In this document: in pieces, positions 1 to 3,982 of the stretch
Numbering within the stretch: the first letter of the stretch is position 1
Layout of the letters: each line of letters opens with the position of its first letter
NCBI GenBank assembly: GCA_003152795.1
Contig: PMBA01000354.1
Coordinates: 354-5,641, forward strand
Length of the DNA: 5,288 bases
Source: Acidobacteriaceae bacterium
GTDB taxonomy: Bacteria > Acidobacteriota > Terriglobia > Terriglobales > Acidobacteriaceae
Direction of reading: 5' to 3'
Translations under genes and position numbers: made by a program
The notes under the pieces: model-generated
The model's input: the letters and a program-made list of their open reading frames with translations, nothing else
Database searches by the model: none
Told to the model about the DNA's origin: nothing

Positions 1-19
1 GCCACTCGGCCATCTCTCC
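1..19 (-). tRNA. tRNA-Ser, 5' end only (cut by the left window edge)
   Basis: Read on the minus strand, positions 19 to 1 give GGAGAGATGGCCGAGTGGC. This is the acceptor 5' strand and D-arm start typical of bacterial serine tRNAs (class II, long variable arm). U8, the GCCGAG D-stem start, A14 and the GG of the D-loop are in their expected places. Leucine tRNAs, the other class II candidates, usually start with GC rather than GGAGAG, so Ser is the better call. The anticodon lies outside the window, so the isoacceptor cannot be told. A possible extended -10 promoter lies just upstream at 45-53. Confidence 0.8.
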
Positions 20-44
20 GGCGCCGTGCGAAGCGATTGTTTTG

Positions 45-53
45 ATTCTAACA
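45..53 (-). promoter_or_regulatory. Candidate extended -10 promoter of the tRNA-Ser gene
   Basis: The minus strand reads TGT followed by TAGAAT (53 to 45). This is an extended -10 (TGn) joined to a 5-of-6 match to TATAAT. Transcription would begin near position 38, leaving a leader of about 19 nt before the tRNA 5' end at 19. No good -35 box is visible at the right distance, which is tolerable for an extended -10. The call rests on sequence and position only. Confidence 0.4.
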
Positions 54-90
54 GTGCTGCATGCCCACCCGCGAATGGCGGATTCCCTTT

Positions 91-115
91 CCCTTCGGCT
101 TCGCTCAGCGCAGGG
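91..115. repeat. REP-like imperfect palindrome between bfr and tRNA-Ser
   Basis: The 25-nt element starts CCCTTCGGCTTCGCTCAG and ends CAGGG, with CCCT (91-94) pairing with AGGG (112-115). On the minus strand an inner CGCT-G-AGCG can also fold. The type 'CCTTCGGCTTCGCTCAGG' resembles dispersed intergenic palindromes that I recall from several GC-rich phyla. It lies 27 nt past the bfr stop. An outer CCCTT/AAGGG pair also exists, so it might serve as a structured 3' end for bfr mRNA. There is no U-tract, so a classical intrinsic terminator is not supported. Only one copy is present in the window. Confidence 0.4.
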
Positions 116-141
116 ACGACAAGGGCGAGACGCTGCGGTTG

Positions 142-624
142 TCAGCTTTCTTCAGCCTTGTGCAGTTGCTGGGCCAGGTAATTCTCGTAGGTCATTTCTT
201 TAATCGCGTGCAGTTGGCCTTCCAGCCAGTCGATGTGGTGCTCTTCATCGTGCAGGATCTTCTCCATCAGTTCGCGCGAACCATTGTCGCCCGCGGACAC
301 ACTGGCCTTGATCCCTTCGTTCAGGCGTTTCACGGCCGTGTATTCGAGCTGCAGATCGTTCTCCAGTTGCGCTTTGAGTGTCTGGCCGATGTTGATCTTG
401 AAATAGTCGGTCATGTTGGGAGCGCCGTCGAGATACAGGATGCGTTCCATCAGAATCTCGGCATGCTGCATTTCCTCGATGGATTCCTTGCGTATCTGCT
501 TGGCCATCCGTTCATAGCCCCAGTTCTCGCACATCTCGGCGTGAAGGAAATACTGGTTGATGGCGGTAAGCTCGGCTTTGAGCACTTCGTTCAGAATGGC
601 AATAACTTTTGGATCGCCTTTCAT
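142..624 (-). CDS. bfr: Bacterioferritin, haem-binding iron-storage ferritin
   Basis: This is a 160-residue protein of the usual bacterioferritin length. It oxidises Fe(II) and stores iron as a ferric mineral inside a 24-subunit cytoplasmic shell, protecting the cell against Fenton chemistry. All diiron ferroxidase ligands fall at their standard positions: Glu18, Glu51, His54, Glu94, Glu127 and His130, with Tyr25 nearby. Met52, the axial haem ligand at the subunit dimer interface, is also present, which separates it from non-haem ferritin (Ftn) and Dps. The four-helix bundle is complete and ends with a short fifth helix. The ATG at 624 is supported by AAGAGAGG at 630-637, five bases upstream. 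No bfd (bacterioferritin-associated ferredoxin) gene is adjacent. The gene stands alone between a long upstream spacer and a tRNA gene, so it is probably monocistronic. No clear Fur box was seen. Confidence 0.96.
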   Translation of the reverse strand: MKGDPKVIAILNEVLKAELTAINQYFLHAEMCENWGYERMAKQIRKESIEEMQHAEILMERILYLDGAPNMTDYFKINIGQTLKAQLENDLQLEYTAVKRLNEGIKASVSAGDNGSRELMEKILHDEEHHIDWLEGQLHAIKEMTYENYLAQQLHKAEES

Positions 625-745
625 GGTTGCCTCTCTTGATGCCTTTCTTTTGCCTCTTTGGGGGGTGGAGAATCAACAATAAAGAATCGGCGCTCCTGAA
701 ACCTCCGCCGCCCACAGCCGGCCGGCAATCAGTGCGCGACAGAGA

Positions 746-751
746 ATTGTA
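746..751 (-). promoter_or_regulatory. Possible -10 box for bfr
   Basis: The minus strand reads TACAAT, a 5-of-6 match to the sigma-70 -10 consensus, in a locally AT-rich patch. Transcription would start about 115 nt before the bfr ATG. No convincing -35 hexamer lies 16-18 nt upstream and there is no extended -10, so this is a weak candidate offered as the best in the spacer. Confidence 0.22.
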
Positions 752-873
752 CTAGAAATCGAGACGGATCATGCCAGGCGCGGCTGTCGAGACTGCGAAC
801 TCTCTGGGACGGAGCAACCGCATCGCCTGAGGTCGCGGAACAGCCGGCAGACCTTGAGCGGCGGCGAGCGGGA

Positions 874-889
874 ACCCTGGTCTCAGGGT
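874..889. repeat. Short perfect hairpin downstream of the response regulator
   Basis: ACCCTG (874-879) and CAGGGT (884-889) are exact complements around a 4-nt loop, about 58 nt past the regulator's stop codon. The stem is short and no U-tract follows on the minus strand. It may stabilise the 3' end of the transcript but is not a canonical intrinsic terminator. Confidence 0.25.
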
Positions 890-946
890 GGGAAGGCGGC
901 GCTCATCTCAGAGCAGACGTGTGAAGCTGGTTTCAGAGGAAAAGAA

Positions 947-1774
947 TCAGGAGCGGGATCCCGACCCGGCGGAGGCTGCGTTCGCCGTTCCCGGCGCCGC
1001 TAAAGCGTGGCCATTGGTTGGCGGAGCAGGCTGGACGACGGGCTTTGCCTGCCCCACGCCCTCCACCACACGGTGATTCAGACAGTAAAGGGCGAGTTCC
1101 AGACGGTCGGCCACTCCCAGCTTGTCGTAAACCTTGCGGAGATAATTCTTGACCACTTGCTCGGTGGTACCAACCCGCAGGGCAATCTCCTTGTTCTTCA
1201 TCCCCTGAGTAACGCAAGAGACGATGAGGGACTCCTTGGGCGTCAGCGAAACTTTGGGACGCGACCCTGCCGGACGCAGGCCCTGGGTGCGATAGGCTTG
1301 CAGTACCCATGCGACGGAGCGGCTGTCGAGCCAGAATTCACCCTGCGCGACTTTGCGCAGGCAGTCCACGAGCATTTCGGGCTCGATCTCGCGGGAAACG
1401 ATGGCGTGCGCGCCACGCCGGAATAAGTCGAGGGTCAACTCCTGGTCGGGCTCCTGAAGCACGACGACCAAGCGGCAACTGGCGCTTTGGCGGAGAAGAT
1501 CGGAAACGGCGTCGGCTGGATTCGGCGAGAGGGCGGCTTCGAAGATCACAATGTCGGCGGAAAATTTTTGAATGGCGGCAATGGTCTGGTCGAGACTCTC
1601 GGCCTGGCCAACAACGCGGATATCGTCCTCGAGGGCAAAAATCTTGCGCAGGCCCGCACGGAAAATGGCCTGGGTATCGGCCACAATGATGCGGATCGTG
1701 CCTTTGCCGTCTTCAGGCTGAATGCCTTCGCCTGGCTCGACACCGACCGGAGTGCTGACCAAAGTACTGCCCAT
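947..1774 (-). CDS. NarL/FixJ-family response regulator with degenerate receiver and LuxR-type HTH
   Basis: This 275-residue DNA-binding regulator has a receiver-like domain at about 26-145, a linker, a LuxR-type helix-turn-helix at about 175-236 (LTPKE, NKEIA and the recognition region VVKNYLRKVYDKLGV), and a Pro/Ala/Gly-rich, probably disordered tail from 238. The receiver fold is recognisable (IRIIVAD at the start, GAHAIVSRE near its end), but the phosphorylation site is abnormal. The usual Asp is Glu79 (DIVIFEA), the acidic pair is Asp33-Thr34, the Thr/Ser switch is Gln107, and the conserved Lys is Arg128. It probably does not take phosphate normally and may be constitutively active or controlled by another ligand. 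The ATG at 1774 has GAGG four bases upstream. It follows the PilZ gene by 69 nt on the same strand, so co-transcription is plausible; that gap holds a 5-bp GC-rich hairpin (1817-1830). No histidine kinase gene is adjacent. The target genes cannot be told. Confidence 0.9.
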   Translation of the reverse strand: MGSTLVSTPVGVEPGEGIQPEDGKGTIRIIVADTQAIFRAGLRKIFALEDDIRVVGQAESLDQTIAAIQKFSADIVIFEAALSPNPADAVSDLLRQSASCRLVVVLQEPDQELTLDLFRRGAHAIVSREIEPEMLVDCLRKVAQGEFWLDSRSVAWVLQAYRTQGLRPAGSRPKVSLTPKESLIVSCVTQGMKNKEIALRVGTTEQVVKNYLRKVYDKLGVADRLELALYCLNHRVVEGVGQAKPVVQPAPPTNGHALAAPGTANAASAGSGSRS

Positions 1775-1843
1775 CTGTCCTCTTTTCGCGCCCTACCTGC
1801 GCGGCCTGCCTGGCGGCGCGGGGAGCCGCGTCACGACTGCAAA

Positions 1844-2215
1844 CTACCCACGCTCAAAACGGTACTCGTCAATGACCACGCCGACGCCACGTCGTCCACC
1901 ATCGGCAAAACTGCGCACCACGCGTCCTCGACAATCGACTTGCACGTCGGCTTCTGCGCCCACCACATCGGCGGGAAGAGAAATCGTAAAATCGACAGCC
2001 GAACCCACGGGGACATCGGCATCCATGCGGAACAAGACGCCGTTGGCGGATATGTTCTCGGTCTCGACCGGCTTTCCCGTGACTTCCGACTGGTTGACCG
2101 CCGACTTCAATGCCACTGGCAGTTTGATCGGAAAGCGCGGCGCGCCTTGCACGTCCGTGTAAACCCTTCGATTCCTGCTAACTTCAGCAACGGTTCCCTT
2201 GGCGGCTTCAGACAC
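1844..2215 (-). CDS. PilZ-domain protein (possible c-di-GMP effector), start uncertain
   Basis: This is a small cytoplasmic PilZ-domain protein. Proteins of this family bind cyclic di-GMP and pass the signal to motility, polysaccharide or secretion machinery. The domain begins at APRFPIKLPV and contains the [D/N]xSxxG motif as NISANG, followed by the expected beta-strands (VGSAVDFTISLP, GRVVRSF, GVGVVIDEY). The upstream RxxxR motif is incomplete: the first Arg position is Gln (QGAPR), so c-di-GMP affinity is uncertain. I chose GTG at 2215, giving 123 aa, because it has the purine-rich GGAAGGAAGG 11 nt upstream and gives a family-like length. The frame stays open to ATG at 2302 and TTG at 2335 (163 aa), but neither has a visible Shine-Dalgarno sequence and the added 40 residues match nothing I recognise. 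The response regulator follows 69 nt downstream on the same strand. Confidence 0.85.
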   Translation of the reverse strand: MSEAAKGTVAEVSRNRRVYTDVQGAPRFPIKLPVALKSAVNQSEVTGKPVETENISANGVLFRMDADVPVGSAVDFTISLPADVVGAEADVQVDCRGRVVRSFADGGRRGVGVVIDEYRFERG

Positions 2216-2226
2216 GTTAGCGACGA

Positions 2227-2236
2227 CCTTCCTTCC
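2227..2236 (-). promoter_or_regulatory. Ribosome binding site that favours the GTG start of the PilZ gene
   Basis: The minus strand reads GGAAGGAAGG, ending 11 nt before GTG at 2215. Aligned as AAGG within AAGGAGGU, its effective spacing is close to the usual optimum. The alternative upstream starts (2302, 2335) have no such purine run. This is the main reason for preferring the shorter protein. Confidence 0.45.
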
Positions 2237-2372
2237 AGTTCGTACCGTGCACCACTCCGCGTGAGCAAGTGCGTATTTCAGGCCGAGATTACACCCCAGC
2301 ATAGGCAATGCAAAGTTACGTAGGTCATGGAACAATTGCGGCGAAGTGCCGGTGGTACAGGGACTTAGGGGC

Positions 2373-2428
2373 GTAGCAGGTGAGCCGTCGGCCGTCAGAG
2401 GTCAGTCGTCACGTAACCACCGTCAGCC
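2373..2428. repeat. Degenerate 7-nt tandem repeat array between tldE and the PilZ gene
   Basis: Units beginning with GT recur every 7 bases on the plus strand at 2373, 2380, 2387, 2394, 2401 and 2408. One degenerate unit is then skipped and the phase returns at 2422. The best units are of the type GTCAGAG and GTCAGTC, consensus roughly GTCRGYC. An exact TGATGGC doublet (2453-2466) lies nearby. The pattern resembles the short tandemly repeated heptanucleotides known from cyanobacteria, but the relation is only by analogy. The array lies downstream of tldE and upstream of the PilZ gene. No protein frame explains it. Confidence 0.55.
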
Positions 2429-2452
2429 CGAGAATCAGGTTCGCCAAGACCC

Positions 2453-2466
2453 TGATGGCTGATGGC
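2453..2466. repeat. Exact tandem duplicate of TGATGGC just after tldE
   Basis: The heptamer TGATGGC occurs twice in tandem, beginning 7 nt beyond the tldE stop codon. The same 7-base period appears in the degenerate array further along, and TGAYGGC is close to the reverse complement of its units, so this is probably an outlying part of the same repeat family. Confidence 0.5.
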
Positions 2467-2472
2467 TGGTTC

Positions 2473-3870
2473 TCAGAACTTTGTCGCTTCCGTGAAGTTA
2501 AATTCTTTCACCTTCATCGCTGGCGCCACCATGTCGAACGATTCTTCTCCGCTGGCGCGGACCGGGGTGCTCATCGCCTCGACATTCGACAGCATCGAGA
2601 TCAGGCTTTGGTTGAACCGAAAATTGCGCAGGCCGCACTGCACCTTACCGTTCTCCACCAGGAACGTCCCGTCGCGGGTCATGCCGGTCACGATCTTCTC
2701 GTACGGATCAACCTCTCGGATGTACCAGAGTCGAGTGACCAGCACTCCGCGCTCGGTTGACGAGATCATCTGTTCGACGCTGCGCGGGTTTTCTACTCGA
2801 CCGAAGACGACGTTCAGCGGCATTTCTCCCATCTCGTTCGGCAAGGGAAACCCGTGGCCGGTAGGTTCGATGAGGCCGACTTTGCCGGCATACTCCGAAT
2901 TCTTCATCTTCCGTGCGGTGGCGCGCGCATAGACCACGCGCTTCACTACGCCGTTCTCGACCAATTGCACGGGCTGGCGCCGCATGCCCTCGCCATCGAA
3001 TGGCGGACCCGCCTGCAATGGATGCGCGGCGTCGTCGGAGATACTGATGTTCTCGCCAAACAACTGGGTGCCGATGCGGTCGTTTAGAAACGAGCGCTGG
3101 TCGAGAATCGCCACGCCGCTGTAGTCCCAGAACATGAAGCCAACAATGTCGAGGACAGCGGCCGGCTCCAGAATTACCGTGTACTTCCCGGGCGCAATCT
3201 CCCGCGGATCGGCGGACTCGACCGCCTTTTGCGCCGCGGTTTCCGCCAAGCGAACAGGATTGAGATTGTTCACATCGGGCGAGTTCAATTTTTGCCAACC
3301 GGAAGAATCATCGGCCAGCATGGTGATGGAAACTTCCGCCAAGGTCTGATGATGCCAATTCGCCAGGCCGCGCGAGTTGAAGATTCCTTCGCGCGAGTCT
3401 GAGGCCGAGTAGATGCCCGCCGTCGTCAGCTTGTGTTTGCAGGCTATGGAAACAATGCTCTTGACGACCTCGGCACGATCGGCGGGAGTAATCGCGGCCG
3501 TCTGCTCGAAGAACCTGGATGGTGGAGCGACGGGCGCTTCGCCCGTCTTGCCGAGGGATTCCTGCGCATCGGGCATCGGCAGCAGGTCCGGGTCCGGGTC
3601 CTGCACGCGCGCGAGATTCTCCGAAGCGGCAACTGCCCGCCGCAAACTCCCGTCGTCAAACTGATTGGTGGTGGCGCGCGCCGTGCGCCCGGCAAAATTC
3701 GTGCGAATCGAAACAATGGAGTTCTCTTCCTCCACATTCTGATGGATGACGTTGTTAGCGAAGCGAGTGAGGGCGAAGCGGGACCCGGTAAAGATGGCTT
3801 CGACCTCGTCGGCGGACGAGTAGCGGCGAATGCGGTCGAAGAGGTCAGCGGCTTGTTCTCTGGTCAGCAT
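2473..3870 (-). CDS. tldE: TldE/PmbA-type subunit of the TldD-TldE peptide-degrading metalloprotease
   Basis: The protein has 465 aa from ATG at 3870. TldE is the non-catalytic partner of TldD; together they form a cytoplasmic heterodimeric zinc protease that degrades unfolded or leader-type peptides (microcin B17 maturation and CcdA turnover in E. coli). The N-terminal domain (1-130) carries RTNFAGRTARATTN, and the C-terminal domain begins near GKYTVILEP (228-236). Where TldD has HExxxH this protein reads EPAAVLDI, so zinc ligands are absent as expected of TldE. The ending CGLRNFRFNQS and the VEAMS segment fit the family. It is slightly longer than E. coli PmbA, partly through a low-complexity stretch at about 105-118 that contains an 8-bp perfect palindrome. 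The frame also offers TTG at 3879, three codons earlier. Neither start has a Shine-Dalgarno sequence; the leader is AT-rich repeat. It lies 112 nt downstream of tldD, the usual partner order. Confidence 0.93.
   Translation of the reverse strand: MLTREQAADLFDRIRRYSSADEVEAIFTGSRFALTRFANNVIHQNVEEENSIVSIRTNFAGRTARATTNQFDDGSLRRAVAASENLARVQDPDPDLLPMPDAQESLGKTGEAPVAPPSRFFEQTAAITPADRAEVVKSIVSIACKHKLTTAGIYSASDSREGIFNSRGLANWHHQTLAEVSITMLADDSSGWQKLNSPDVNNLNPVRLAETAAQKAVESADPREIAPGKYTVILEPAAVLDIVGFMFWDYSGVAILDQRSFLNDRIGTQLFGENISISDDAAHPLQAGPPFDGEGMRRQPVQLVENGVVKRVVYARATARKMKNSEYAGKVGLIEPTGHGFPLPNEMGEMPLNVVFGRVENPRSVEQMISSTERGVLVTRLWYIREVDPYEKIVTGMTRDGTFLVENGKVQCGLRNFRFNQSLISMLSNVEAMSTPVRASGEESFDMVAPAMKVKEFNFTEATKF
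3529..3547. repeat. Perfect palindrome embedded in the tldE coding sequence
   Basis: GACGGGCG (3529-3536) and CGCCCGTC (3540-3547) pair exactly around the loop CTT. On the gene's strand it encodes residues 108-114 (KTGEAPV) within a Gly/Ala/Pro-rich stretch between the conserved PDPDLLPMP segment and FFEQTAAIT. This inter-motif stretch looks longer than in relatives as I remember them. It fits a small palindromic element inserted in frame, comparable in kind to palindromic elements known inside Rickettsia genes, though no relation to those is implied. Confidence 0.5.
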
Positions 3871-3873
3871 TGA

Positions 3874-3977
3874 TGACAATTGGTAATTGGGTAATTTTGT
3901 AATTTAGCAATTTGAAATCGATCCCATGCCCCTTGATCCGAAGGTTGTAAATTGCAAAATTACCCGATTACAAAATT
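3874..3977. repeat. Two inverted arrays of degenerate 8-nt repeats between tldD and tldE
   Basis: The left array (3874-3912) has AATT recurring every 7-8 bases, with units such as GGGTAATT and TTGTAATT. The right array (3946-3977) has four 8-nt units of the inverted type, such as GCAAAATT and ACAAAATT. The segments 3883-3906 and 3948-3971 are inverted copies matching at 22 of 24 positions around a 41-nt loop. In a plus-strand RNA the two exceptions (3888/3966 and 3900/3954) would be U-G pairs, giving 24 continuous pairs; in the minus-strand mRNA they are A-C mismatches. The block is strikingly AT-rich against GC-rich neighbours, starts 6 nt after the tldD stop and runs into the tldE start. 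It could be a repeat element, an mRNA stabiliser or a translation control hairpin. Confidence 0.65.
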
Positions 3978-3982
3978 TCTCT

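Larger units (their letters stand above)
625..946. other. Intergenic region between the response regulator and bfr
   Basis: No credible gene lies in these roughly 320 bases; the open frames here are extensions or shadows of flanking genes. It holds the bfr ribosome binding site (630-637), a weak -10-like box (746-751) and a short 6-bp hairpin (874-889). The stretch just upstream of bfr is AT-richer than the rest, as expected of a leader or promoter region. No RNA gene or riboswitch consensus was recognised. Confidence 0.6.

Noticed and set aside
61..639. A 192-codon open frame on the plus strand over bfr
   Set aside because: It is entirely antisense to bacterioferritin, whose ligands are all in place; the hydrophobic translation is the mirror of the ferritin helices, not a membrane protein.
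953..962. CGGGATCCCG palindrome at the 3' end of the response regulator, followed by a U-rich stretch on the minus strand
   Set aside because: The palindrome has no loop and cannot fold as a terminator hairpin; the T-rich stretch begins around the stop codon without a stem directly before it.
1487..2323. A 278-codon open frame on the plus strand
   Set aside because: It lies antisense across both the response regulator and the PilZ gene, which have clear family motifs. The plus-strand translation is Arg/His-rich without recognisable domains, a typical GC-rich shadow frame.
3585..3601. Tandem GGGTCC hexamers within tldE
   Set aside because: They encode the DPDPD segment that precedes the LPMP motif common in TldE proteins, so the repetition is explained by the protein sequence.
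3907..3930. Mini-ORF (minus strand, MGSISNC then stop) in the loop of the tldD-tldE repeat, with AAGGGG before its ATG
   Set aside because: The SD-like run is only one base from the ATG, too close for initiation, and seven codons inside a repeat-bounded loop are easily chance. No leader-peptide signature such as repeated rare codons is present.
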